Shown one piece after another: positions 1 through 5,233 of a stretch of 10,826 bases of DNA; the stretch's first letter is position 1, and each line of letters begins with the position of its first letter. The DNA comes from Clostridia bacterium (GTDB taxonomy: Bacteria > Bacillota > Clostridia > Christensenellales > UBA1242). Under the pieces are notes generated by a model. That model saw only the letters and a list, made by a program, of their open reading frames with translations, was not told the origin of the DNA and did no database searches. A program made the translations under genes and the position numbers. Where the stretch lies: assembly GCA_017443885.1 (NCBI GenBank), contig JAFSXW010000058.1:1-10826 (forward strand). The letters are read 5' to 3'.

Positions 1-318
1 CCAAAAAGTATTTGTTCCAATACCTTTGCTACGATACGTTTTATCTACTCTTAGATCCCAAATAATTGCAATAGGCCTTTGATCTTCAACAATATCTTCA
101 TTTATACAAACTTCGGCAAAACCAATTAAATTTTCATGCTCAATTGCCTGAACAAATAAATAGTTTTTGTTGTTTTTTAACTCCTGATATTTTTTTATCA
201 TGCCATCAACATCAGTTTCTAAATTTCCCCATTCGCCGTTATATCCATCTTTATATTGTTTAATCAAATTAGGGATTTGCTTAAGAAATTTTTCTTCCAA
301 AACTCTAACTTTAACCAT
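1..318 (-). CDS. GNAT-family N-acetyltransferase, N-terminal 106 residues (runs off the window)
   Basis: Reading the reverse strand from an ATG at 318 gives 106 open codons up to the window edge, so the C-terminal third or so is missing. GNAT enzymes move an acetyl group from acetyl-CoA to an amine. The visible part shows the expected order: an N-terminal helix, a strand ending LIGFAEV (residues 64-70), the strand IIWDLRV (85-91), then the acetyl-CoA pyrophosphate-binding loop R96-S-K-G99-I-G101, a good fit to the Q/R-x-x-G-x-G/A motif A. The start lies only 5 nt after the stop of the ABC-F gene, with a GGGGAT purine run about 12 nt upstream inside that gene, so the two are probably co-transcribed. 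The substrate cannot be told. The IxDLxV strand followed by YRSKGIG recalls aminoglycoside or streptothricin acetyltransferases, but it is equally common in generic GNATs. Confidence 0.82.
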   Translation of the reverse strand, partial: MVKVRVLEEKFLKQIPNLIKQYKDGYNGEWGNLETDVDGMIKKYQELKNNKNYLFVQAIEHENLIGFAEVCINEDIVEDQRPIAIIWDLRVDKTYRSKGIGTNTFW

Positions 319-323
319 AAATT

Positions 324-1910
324 TTATTCTATCCCCAAAAATTCATCATATGTTGTTTGTTTATCGTATGCTTTTTTGCCATTTCCGTCTATTGCAATTA
401 TTCGGTTTGCTACCGTTTGCATAAGTTCATGGTCGTGCGTGGTAAACAGCATTGGTGAGCGGTAGTTTATCATTCCTTTATTTAGTGCGGTTATGCTTTC
501 TAGATCGAGGTGATTGGTTGGTTCATCTAGAATTAAAACATTGCCTGCTTTTAGCATTGCACGCGCTAGCATACATCTTACCTTTTCTCCACCAGAAATA
601 ACTTTAGCTTTTTTATTTCCTTCCTCGCCAGTAAATAACATTCTGCCAAGCCAGCCTCTTAAATATGTTTGGTCTTTTTCTTTAGAATACTGCGCTAGCC
701 AATCAACCAAAGATAAATCACAGTTTTCAAAATATGCATCATTGTTTTCTGGAAGATAACTAACAGTGGTGGTGCTTCCCCATTTAAATTCGCCACTATC
801 TGCCTTTTCTTCCCCAACAAGAATTTTAAATAACATAGTTACTGTGTTTGCTTTATCGCAAATAAAGCCAATTTTATCATCTTTAGAAACAACAAAAGAA
901 AGTTTTTCAAAGAAACCTTTTTTAGTTAAATTTTCAACCCTTAAAATTTCATTGCCCACTTCACGCTCTGGTCTAAAATCAATATAAGGATATTTTCTGC
1001 TAGAAGGTTTAATATCCACAAAAGTTAATTTTTCTAGCTCTTTCTTTCGGCTAGTTGCCTGCTTAGATTTAGATGCATTGGCACTAAATCTTGCAATAAA
1101 TTCTTGAAGCTCTTTGGCTCTTTGTTCGGCCTTTTTATTTTGTTCTTTTGCTTGCCTTGCAAGAAGTTGGCTAGTTTCATACCAAAAATCATAGTTTCCA
1201 ACATACATATTAATCTTTCCAAAATCTACATCGCAAATATGTGTGCAAATCTTATTTAAGAAATATCTATTGTGTGAAACAACGATAACTGTGTTTTCAA
1301 AATCTAGAAGATAATTTTCAAGCCAATTTACCGTTTTTGCATCTAGGTTGTTGGTTGGCTCATCTAGAATTAAAATGTCGGGGGTCATAAATAATGCTTT
1401 TGCAAGAAGTATCTTAACCTTTATTTTTGGCTCAATATCACGCATTTGAGTGTAGTAAACATCTTGTGGCACGCCAAGCTCTGCTAAAAGGTTTTGTGCT
1501 TCACTTTCTGCTTCATAGCCATTAAGTTCAATAAACTCATTTTCAAGTTCACCTACCTTTATACCATCTTCATCAGTGTAATCGCCTTCTGCCATTTTTG
1601 CATAAAGTGCATCTTTTTCGTTTCTAACATCAACAAGGTGCTTATGCCCCATTATAACAGTTTCTGTGGCTGTGTAGTCATCATAGGCGTTTTGGTTTTG
1701 TTCTAAGACGCTCATACGCTTATTCTTTTCAATACTAATATCTCCACTAGAAGGTTCAATTTGCCCTGAAAGAAGTTTTAGAAATGTGGATTTGCCTGCA
1801 CCATTTGCACCAATAATGCCATAACAATTTCCTTTATCAAACTTTAAATTTACATCTTCAAATAAAACTCTTCCACCAAATTGAAGCCTAACATTTGTGC
1901 AAGTTATCAT
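324..1910 (-). CDS. ABC-F family ATPase, YkpA/YbiT subgroup
   Basis: A 528-residue tandem ATPase without membrane segments, the length expected for ABC-F proteins, which act on the ribosome in the cytoplasm rather than in transport. NBD1 has Walker A GANGAGKST (34-42), Walker B ILILDEPTNNLD (179-190) and switch histidine H213. The inter-domain linker (about 245-310) contains the ARFSANASKSKQATSR block that I remember from YbiT and YkpA. NBD2 keeps signature ISGGEK (438-443), Walker B LILDEPTNHLD (459-469) and H492. Two motifs are degenerate: the NBD1 signature reads DIEPKIK (158-164) instead of LSGGQ, and the NBD2 Walker A position reads FICDKANTVT (349-358), without the GxxGxGKS lysine. From memory B. 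subtilis YkpA also has a degenerate second Walker A, so this is probably a subgroup trait. The start is supported by AAAAGGAG 6 nt upstream. It is not of an obvious antibiotic-resistance type. Confidence 0.93.
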   Translation of the reverse strand: MITCTNVRLQFGGRVLFEDVNLKFDKGNCYGIIGANGAGKSTFLKLLSGQIEPSSGDISIEKNKRMSVLEQNQNAYDDYTATETVIMGHKHLVDVRNEKDALYAKMAEGDYTDEDGIKVGELENEFIELNGYEAESEAQNLLAELGVPQDVYYTQMRDIEPKIKVKILLAKALFMTPDILILDEPTNNLDAKTVNWLENYLLDFENTVIVVSHNRYFLNKICTHICDVDFGKINMYVGNYDFWYETSQLLARQAKEQNKKAEQRAKELQEFIARFSANASKSKQATSRKKELEKLTFVDIKPSSRKYPYIDFRPEREVGNEILRVENLTKKGFFEKLSFVVSKDDKIGFICDKANTVTMLFKILVGEEKADSGEFKWGSTTTVSYLPENNDAYFENCDLSLVDWLAQYSKEKDQTYLRGWLGRMLFTGEEGNKKAKVISGGEKVRCMLARAMLKAGNVLILDEPTNHLDLESITALNKGMINYRSPMLFTTHDHELMQTVANRIIAIDGNGKKAYDKQTTYDEFLGIE

Positions 1911-1933
1911 AATAATCTCCTTTTTGCTTAATT

Positions 1934-1962
1934 AGGGTATCATAAAAAAGAAATAAAGTCAA
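1934..1962 (-). promoter_or_regulatory. Predicted sigma-A promoter for the ABC-F gene
   Basis: On the minus strand, TTGACT (1957-1962) and TACCCT (1934-1939) are separated by 17 bp, upstream of the ABC-F ribosome binding site at 1917-1924. The -35 matches 5 of 6 bases. The -10 is weak (TAnnnT kept, 3 of 6). It lies in the 122-bp gap between divergent genes. Confidence 0.45.
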
Positions 1963-2010
1963 TTTTAAATTTATAGATTTTCCGTGTAAAAATAAACTAA
2001 TAGGAAACAC

Positions 2011-2022
2011 TATAATTAGAGG
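2011..2022 (+). promoter_or_regulatory. TATAAT box and AGAGG ribosome binding site ahead of the TspO gene
   Basis: A perfect TATAAT (2011-2016) lies immediately before AGAGG (2018-2022), which is 10 nt from the ATG at 2033. No good -35 is visible 16-18 bp upstream (A-rich). If the TATAAT is a real -10, transcription would begin near 2022-2023 and the leader would be only about 10 nt, leaving the AGAGG largely outside the mRNA. The two signals are therefore partly in conflict, and the real promoter may lie further upstream. Confidence 0.3.
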
Positions 2023-2032
2023 TTAATAAAAA

Positions 2033-2797
2033 ATGAGTAATAATAAACGAAAAAACACAAATAAACAAAGTGCATATAAGCCAAAAACTGCTGGTTTTAA
2101 TGCCAAAAGTGGAAACAAAACAATTTCTGCCACTGCTTCTTCTAATAATGGCGAAAAAAAAGTTGAAGCAACAGTTTCTAAAAATGGAAGCACAATAAAA
2201 CAAACAACAATCACAACAAAAAATGCCGAAGGCTCTGCTCATCACACCAATCAAAATAGTGCTTCTCATTCTCACGATTTCACAGAAACTAAGAGTGCTT
2301 CTCATATAAATAAACCACACTACACAAAAAATTGGAGTTGGTGGTTGATTTGCCTAGTGCTAGGTGCTTTAGCAATTGGAGGAATTGCTAGACTTCTTGG
2401 CGGAAATATGGATCACTTCAATGCACATATTCTTCCACCAGGTGTTGTGCCTAGGTGGGTGTTTGGTTTAGCTTGGCCTATTCTATACACTATGCTAGGA
2501 ATAAGTGCGTTTCTTGTGTTCTTTAGCCCAAATCAACTAGATAAAACAAGGCGTGGCGATATAATTTGGTTTAGCCTAAACCTGCTTCTTAATATGCTTT
2601 GGCCACTGCTATTTTATAGGCTAGATTTACTTATTGTTTCGTGCGTTTTAATTGGTTTAATTGTTATAACTGCAATAATCACAAACTATCGATTTTATTA
2701 TAGAAACTTGGCTGCGGGAATTTTATATTCATTCTACACCGCTTGGCTTTGCTATGCACTATATTTAAACCTAGCAATTGCCCTTTTAAATGCGTAA
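2033..2797 (+). CDS. TspO/MBR family membrane protein with long hydrophilic N-terminal extension
   Basis: Residues 99-254 form a TspO/MBR (tryptophan-rich sensory protein) domain with five predicted membrane helices near 101-123, 142-163, 176-196, 198-217 and 224-252. Family marks are PPGVVPRWVFGLAWPILY (135-152), the LNLLLNMLWPLLFY block (182-195) and the final helix ending AWLCYALYLNLAIALLN. TspO proteins bind porphyrins and other hydrophobic ligands and are linked to tetrapyrrole and stress responses; the ligand here is unknown. The odd part is residues 1-97: low-complexity, rich in Asn, Lys, Ser, Thr and His, with a His-rich stretch around 70-96 and no signal peptide. Typical family members are about 150-180 residues, so this is roughly 100 longer. 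The ATG at 2033 is the first in frame, and the extension is coded continuously without an internal AGGAG site before the domain. It is transcribed alone, divergent from the ABC-F gene. Confidence 0.88.
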   Translation: MSNNKRKNTNKQSAYKPKTAGFNAKSGNKTISATASSNNGEKKVEATVSKNGSTIKQTTITTKNAEGSAHHTNQNSASHSHDFTETKSASHINKPHYTKNWSWWLICLVLGALAIGGIARLLGGNMDHFNAHILPPGVVPRWVFGLAWPILYTMLGISAFLVFFSPNQLDKTRRGDIIWFSLNLLLNMLWPLLFYRLDLLIVSCVLIGLIVITAIITNYRFYYRNLAAGILYSFYTAWLCYALYLNLAIALLNA

Positions 2798-2811
2798 AAA
2801 ATAAATTAAAC

Positions 2812-2858
2812 AAAATAAAGCAAAAATTTAAGTTAGAATTCTTGCTTTATTTTTTTTT
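2812..2858 (+). terminator. Intrinsic terminator after the TspO gene
   Basis: A perfect 12-bp stem pairs AAAATAAAGCAA (2812-2823) with TTGCTTTATTTT (2842-2853) around an 18-nt loop, and the T run continues to 2858. The A-rich left arm means it could also work in the opposite direction. Confidence 0.8.
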
Positions 2859-2884
2859 GCGTGATAAAATAACTTTACTATTAA
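2857..2884 (+). promoter_or_regulatory. Possible promoter for the two tRNA genes
   Basis: TTGCGT (2857-2862), then 16 bp, then TATTAA (2879-2884) would start transcription near 2890, just ahead of the tRNA-Gly 5' end at 2893. Both boxes are partial matches, and the -35 overlaps the T run of the preceding terminator. Confidence 0.3.
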
Positions 2885-2892
2885 TAAAATAT

Positions 2893-2966
2893 GCGGATGT
2901 AATTCAATGGTAGAATTCCAGCTTCCCAAGCTGGCTGCGCGGGTCCGATTCCCGTCATCCGCTCCA
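2893..2966 (+). tRNA. tRNA-Gly (anticodon CCC)
   Basis: A 74-nt cloverleaf with CCA encoded. The acceptor GCGGATG (2893-2899) pairs fully with CATCCGC (2956-2962), followed by TCCA. The anticodon stem CCAGC/GCTGG encloses the loop TTCCCAA, anticodon CCC at 2925-2927, which reads GGG. The T arm GCGGG-TCCGATT-CCCGT has a TCCGATT loop rather than the usual TTCGAxT. Confidence 0.96.
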
Positions 2967-2974
2967 TAAAAAAT

Positions 2975-3050
2975 GCTAATGTAGCACAGTCGGTAGTGCA
3001 GCTGATTCGTAATCAGCAGGTCGCCGGTTCGAGTCCGGCCATTAGCTCCA
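2975..3050 (+). tRNA. tRNA-Thr (anticodon CGT)
   Basis: A 76-nt cloverleaf with CCA encoded, 8 nt after tRNA-Gly. The acceptor GCTAATG (2975-2981) pairs with CATTAGC (3040-3046). The anticodon stem GCTGA/TCAGC holds the loop TTCGTAA, anticodon CGT at 3008-3010, reading ACG. The T arm is GCCGG-TTCGAGT-CCGGC. Its last 34 nt recur exactly at 3122-3155. Confidence 0.96.
3017..3050 (+). repeat. Direct repeat copy 1: 3' end of tRNA-Thr
   Basis: The 34 nt from the end of the anticodon stem through the T arm, acceptor strand and CCA are identical to 3122-3155. The copies are 105 bp apart in direct orientation. The left flanking base differs (G here, T in copy 2), and the right flanks differ at once. 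Confidence 0.95.
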
Positions 3051-3079
3051 ATCTTTGATAAACCATTCGTGTTTTTCAC

Positions 3080-3155
3080 GCTATTGTTGCCTGCTGGAAT
3101 AACGCTTCTTGCTTATTGCATCAGGTCGCCGGTTCGAGTCCGGCCATTAGCTCCA
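3080..3155 (+). pseudogene. tRNA-Thr-derived pseudo-tRNA or armless tRNA-like element
   Basis: From G3080 to A3155 is exactly 76 nt, the length of the neighbouring tRNA-Thr. Its first 11 nt match that tRNA at 9 positions and its last 34 nt match exactly. The acceptor GCTATTG (3080-3086) pairs with CATTAGC (3145-3151) at 6 of 7 positions, the T arm (3128-3144) is perfect and TCCA is present. The middle is different. No D arm or normal anticodon arm can be drawn; instead 3090-3102 pairs with 3113-3125 at 11 of 13 positions around a 10-nt loop. The segment 3051-3121 is about 38% GC, richer than the other gaps here. It is probably a decayed or recombined tRNA copy, or a scar of integration at the tRNA 3' end. 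A processed tRNA-like RNA is possible but unproven. Confidence 0.6.
3122..3155 (+). repeat. Direct repeat copy 2: duplicated tRNA-Thr 3' end
   Basis: An exact 34-nt copy of 3017-3050, ending in the same TCCA. Duplication of a tRNA 3' end is what site-specific integrases leave behind (attL/attR). No integrase or other mobile gene lies in the 71 bp between the copies, so any element is gone or never existed. Confidence 0.95.
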
Positions 3156-3158
3156 TAA

Positions 3159-3197
3159 AAATAAGAATATTTAGTAAACCGCCAAATGTTCTTATTT
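3159..3197 (+). terminator. Stem-loop after the tRNA cluster, possible weak terminator
   Basis: 3159-3172 pairs with 3184-3197 over 14 bp, including one G-T wobble, around an 11-nt loop. The stem is AT-rich and followed by AATAAATT rather than a pure T run, so termination may be weak. It may instead mark the 3' processing region of the tRNA transcript. Confidence 0.45.
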
Positions 3198-3241
3198 AAT
3201 AAATTATAAATTACATCACTTATAAAGTAGGAGTAATCTAT

Positions 3242-3553
3242 ATGCAAAATAAGGTTAAAGAGTTTAACGAAAGTAAAGGTTGCCATAAAAAAACCATGCC
3301 TGTTTATGCTCGCATTTTAAATATTGACAGCGAACTTGGCGAATTAGAAAAAGAATATTTAAAAAATTCAAAATATGGCACTGCCGATTTTGTTTTAACA
3401 GAAGATTTTAAAATGGAATATGGTGATTGTCTGTATGCCCTTCTTTCCCTTGCTTGCGAACAGAATTTAGACGCCGAAGAATGCTTAAATCTGGCAATTA
3501 ATAAATATAAAAATAGAATTGAAAAAAATAACAACATGGCGAGTGGGAAATAA
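3242..3553 (+). CDS. MazG-like nucleoside triphosphate pyrophosphohydrolase
   Basis: A 103-residue all-alpha protein, matching the length of single-domain MazG-like enzymes, which hydrolyse (d)NTPs to the monophosphate and pyrophosphate using Mg2+ and so clean or regulate the nucleotide pool. The metal-binding signature ExxE...ExxD is present as E31-L-G-E34 in SELGELEKE and E59-Y-G-D62 in KMEYGDCLY. The later helix with INKYKNRI (86-93) is also typical. The start follows AGGAG (3229-3233) with 8 nt spacing. The gene ends inside a terminator hairpin at 3537-3574 and precedes a short-chain dehydrogenase by 38 nt. The substrate cannot be assigned; iMazG-, MazG- or RS21-C6-type specificity cannot be told apart by eye. 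Confidence 0.82.
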   Translation: MQNKVKEFNESKGCHKKTMPVYARILNIDSELGELEKEYLKNSKYGTADFVLTEDFKMEYGDCLYALLSLACEQNLDAEECLNLAINKYKNRIEKNNNMASGK

Positions 3554-3574
3554 AAGCCTCGCCAATATTTTTTT
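3537..3574 (+). terminator. Intrinsic terminator overlapping the end of the MazG-like gene
   Basis: TGGCGAG (3537-3543) pairs with CTCGCCA (3558-3564) around a 14-nt loop that contains the stop codon, followed by ATA and seven T (3568-3574). The next gene's AAAGGAG starts only 4 nt later, so no promoter fits between. It probably acts as a partial terminator that lowers expression of the downstream dehydrogenase. Confidence 0.65.
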
Positions 3575-3591
3575 ATTAAAGGAGAAAATTT

Positions 3592-4392
3592 ATGAAACAC
3601 GCGGTTATTTTTGGTGGCGCTAGCGGGCTAGCACAGGCTTCAATAAAGGAATTGTTAAGCCATGGTTTTGTGGTTTTTGCATGCGATTTAGAATATAAAG
3701 AAACAAAACAAGAAGGCAACCTTCACACTATTTTTTGTGATATAACAAGCGAAGAAAGTATAATTAATGTTCGCAATTATGTTATAAAGTTTACAGATAA
3801 AATAGATGTTATTTCTAACTTCGCAGGAATTGTTACACTAGGCTCACTTGTTGAATTAGCCCCAAACACACTAGATAAAATTATGGCTATAAATCTTCTT
3901 GGAACATATAAAACCAATGCTATCTTTTTTGATTTAATAAAAAATGCAAATGGCAGAATAATTAATATTTCTAGTGAATACGCTAAAATCTGTGCCCTAC
4001 CTTTTCATGGCTACTATGGAATTAGTAAGCATGCGCTTGATATTTATAACGATAGTTTAAGAAGAGAACTTTCCGGCACAAAAATTAAAGTGATTTGCGT
4101 GCGCCCAGGTGCCTTTAAAACAAAAATGCAACAAGGCGTAACAAACCAGTTTAATAAAGCACTTGAGGCAACAAAATTATATAAAAAACCTCTTTCTAAA
4201 ATGACAAATTTAATGACAAGCGAACTAGAAAAAGCAAAACCCGCCGAACTTTTTGGCAAAAAGTATATTAAAATTGTTTTAACTAGGCACCCAAAAAGAG
4301 TGTATAAAATAAATAACAGTTTTAAAATGAAGTTTCTATCTATTTTGCCTTCTTCTCTGCAAGATTTTATTTTTGAAAAATTTATGAAATAA
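3592..4392 (+). CDS. Short-chain dehydrogenase/reductase (classical SDR)
   Basis: A 266-residue cytoplasmic NAD(P)-dependent oxidoreductase with a Rossmann fold. The cofactor loop is G8-G-A-S-G12-L-A, a variant of TGxxxGxG in which the first T is G and the last G is A. Further marks are D50 (CDIT), the NAG-like N76-F-A-G79, N101, catalytic S127/S128 (ISSEYAK), Y142-x-x-x-K146 (YGISK) and R171-P-G. The catalytic Asn-Ser-Tyr-Lys set is therefore complete. D32 at the end of the second strand suggests NAD(H) rather than NADP(H). The C-terminal 60 residues are basic and end in a hydrophobic segment, as in retinol- or 17-beta-hydroxysteroid-type SDRs. The substrate is unknown. AAAGGAG at 3578-3584 fixes the start. 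No promoter fits after the upstream terminator, and no clear terminator follows. Confidence 0.88.
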   Translation: MKHAVIFGGASGLAQASIKELLSHGFVVFACDLEYKETKQEGNLHTIFCDITSEESIINVRNYVIKFTDKIDVISNFAGIVTLGSLVELAPNTLDKIMAINLLGTYKTNAIFFDLIKNANGRIINISSEYAKICALPFHGYYGISKHALDIYNDSLRRELSGTKIKVICVRPGAFKTKMQQGVTNQFNKALEATKLYKKPLSKMTNLMTSELEKAKPAELFGKKYIKIVLTRHPKRVYKINNSFKMKFLSILPSSLQDFIFEKFMK

Positions 4393-4420
4393 AAAAAGTT
4401 TGAAAAATTTTAAAACCATA

Positions 4421-4449
4421 TTGAAATTGCCGTTTTTATATGTTATAAT
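4421..4449 (+). promoter_or_regulatory. Strong sigma-A promoter with extended -10
   Basis: TTGAAA (4421-4426), 17 bp, TATAAT (4444-4449), with TG one base before the -10 (TGTTATAAT). This is the best promoter in the window. The start would be near 4456, giving a leader of about 27 nt to the ATG at 4483. Confidence 0.85.
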
Positions 4450-4482
4450 GTGCCTTGCAAAACAAAAACAAGGAGAACAATT

Positions 4483-4701
4483 ATGGAATATAATAACGAA
4501 AACGAATTTGGCGTTTTAACACCAATCACCACTCCATGCAGTAAAAGTGGCAGAGCAAAAAAAACTGCACCAAAAATTGATAAATTTTTAGAAAGCAAAA
4601 TTAGAGGAATTAAAATTAGCCGTGCTAAGCATGCTAGAGAAAATTATAACCGTGCTCAAAATATCATTGCAGAACAAGAAACTGAAGAACTTGAAAAATA
4701 A
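4483..4701 (+). CDS. Small basic protein, function not recognised (72 aa)
   Basis: I do not recognise this family. The protein is soluble, has no membrane segment or signal peptide, and divides into an acidic/Asn-rich start (1-9), a short segment with VLTPITTPC, a basic middle (residues 21-51, many Lys and Arg, probably helical) and an acidic C-terminal helix (EQETEELEK). The basic middle would suit nucleic-acid or ribosome binding, which is only inference. An in-frame ATG at 4450 overlaps the end of the -10 box and cannot be on the mRNA made from that promoter. The ATG at 4483 has AGGAG at 4471-4475 with 7 nt spacing and is taken as the start. The gene stands alone between a strong promoter and a strong terminator, which suggests high, independent expression. 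Confidence 0.75.
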   Translation: MEYNNENEFGVLTPITTPCSKSGRAKKTAPKIDKFLESKIRGIKISRAKHARENYNRAQNIIAEQETEELEK

Positions 4702-4707
4702 TTAAAC

Positions 4708-4740
4708 AAAAATCCACCCAAAAAACAAGGTGGATTTTTT
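4708..4740 (+). terminator. Intrinsic terminator after the 72-aa gene
   Basis: An 11-bp stem pairs AAAAATCCACC (4708-4718) with GGTGGATTTTT (4729-4739) around a 10-nt loop. The T run at 4735-4740 forms part of the stem base. It faces the minus-strand terminator at 4803-4834. Confidence 0.9.
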
Positions 4741-4802
4741 AATTTATTATTAGAAATAATTAAATGACACAAATAAAAGTTTAGTTTTTATTTTATGTTT
4801 AT

Positions 4803-4834
4803 AAAAAATAAAAAAGCACCATTGACTTGGTGCT
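4803..4834 (-). terminator. Intrinsic terminator of the superoxide reductase gene
   Basis: On the minus strand AGCACCA (4828-4834) pairs with TGGTGCT (4815-4821) around a 6-nt loop, followed by T5, A, T6 (4803-4814). It starts 7 nt after the stop codon. Confidence 0.88.
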
Positions 4835-4840
4835 ATTATT

Positions 4841-5215
4841 TTAAACTTTTGTGCTCCAAATGCCATGAATATTGCATTTAGAGTAAACTGTTGCTCCTTT
4901 TATATATGGGAACACTGCTTTTGCTTCTTCAAAAGGCTTAAAATACTTTTTTGCAGAAATTTTATCGCTTTCTATTGCAATGAATTCTATATAATGGTTC
5001 TCTTCCATAACATGTGGCACTTTCACAACAATATAATCTTCAAAAACTTCAACTTGTGGAAGGTGTTTTTCAATTGATGCATCTACTGAATTTGGAAGCA
5101 TAGTTTCCATTTTTTCTCCACAACATAAAATACCACAATCATTACATGTGCAATCCTTTAAAATTTCAACTGTTGCCCCACATTTTTTACATTTTTTAAT
5201 TACTAATTCTTTCAT
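4841..5215 (-). CDS. dfx: Desulfoferrodoxin-type superoxide reductase
   Basis: A 124-residue cytoplasmic protein with the two-domain plan of 2Fe superoxide reductase, which reduces superoxide to hydrogen peroxide in anaerobes. The C-terminal catalytic domain has the full Fe(His)4(Cys) ligand set: H51 in EKH, H68 and H74 in PHVMEENHY, C114 and H117 in CNIHGIW. The catalytic lysine K50 is also present. The N-terminal desulforedoxin-like domain has C9-x-x-C12 and C31-C32, the usual FeCys4 ligands, but also C22, C24 and C27 (CTCNDC) in a slightly longer loop. That creates a second CxxCG knuckle, so the metal site may differ. AAGGGGG lies 8 nt upstream of the ATG. The gene follows plsC on the same strand by 47 nt but has its own promoter and terminator. 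Redox control (for example PerR) is plausible but not shown. Confidence 0.93.
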   Translation of the reverse strand: MKELVIKKCKKCGATVEILKDCTCNDCGILCCGEKMETMLPNSVDASIEKHLPQVEVFEDYIVVKVPHVMEENHYIEFIAIESDKISAKKYFKPFEEAKAVFPYIKGATVYSKCNIHGIWSTKV

Positions 5216-5233
5216 TTTTTCTTCCCCCTTTCT

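Noticed and set aside
1997..2320. Minus-strand frame of 107 codons opposite the TspO N-terminus
   Set aside because: Cys/Phe-rich shadow of the low-complexity TspO extension on the other strand; no ribosome binding site and no family resemblance.
2828..3079. Minus-strand reading frame of 83 codons across the tRNA genes
   Set aside because: It is antisense to both tRNAs; such translated tRNA antisense frames are a known annotation artefact, and there is no ribosome binding site.
3068..3080. Small CGTG-TTTTT-CACG hairpin ahead of the tRNA-like element
   Set aside because: A stem of only 4 bp with no T run; too weak to call a terminator or regulatory element.
3051..3121. CRISPR or tandem-repeat array between the two 34-bp repeats
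   Set aside because: Only two copies exist, both are tRNA 3' ends, and no cas gene or further repeat is present.
4393..4420. Terminator after the short-chain dehydrogenase
   Set aside because: The A/T runs here form no stem with a meaningful GC core, so none is reported.
4450..4482. Longer start for the 72-aa protein (11 extra residues from the ATG at 4450)
   Set aside because: That ATG shares bases with the -10 box end and lies before the expected transcription start; the ATG at 4483 has a well-spaced AGGAG.
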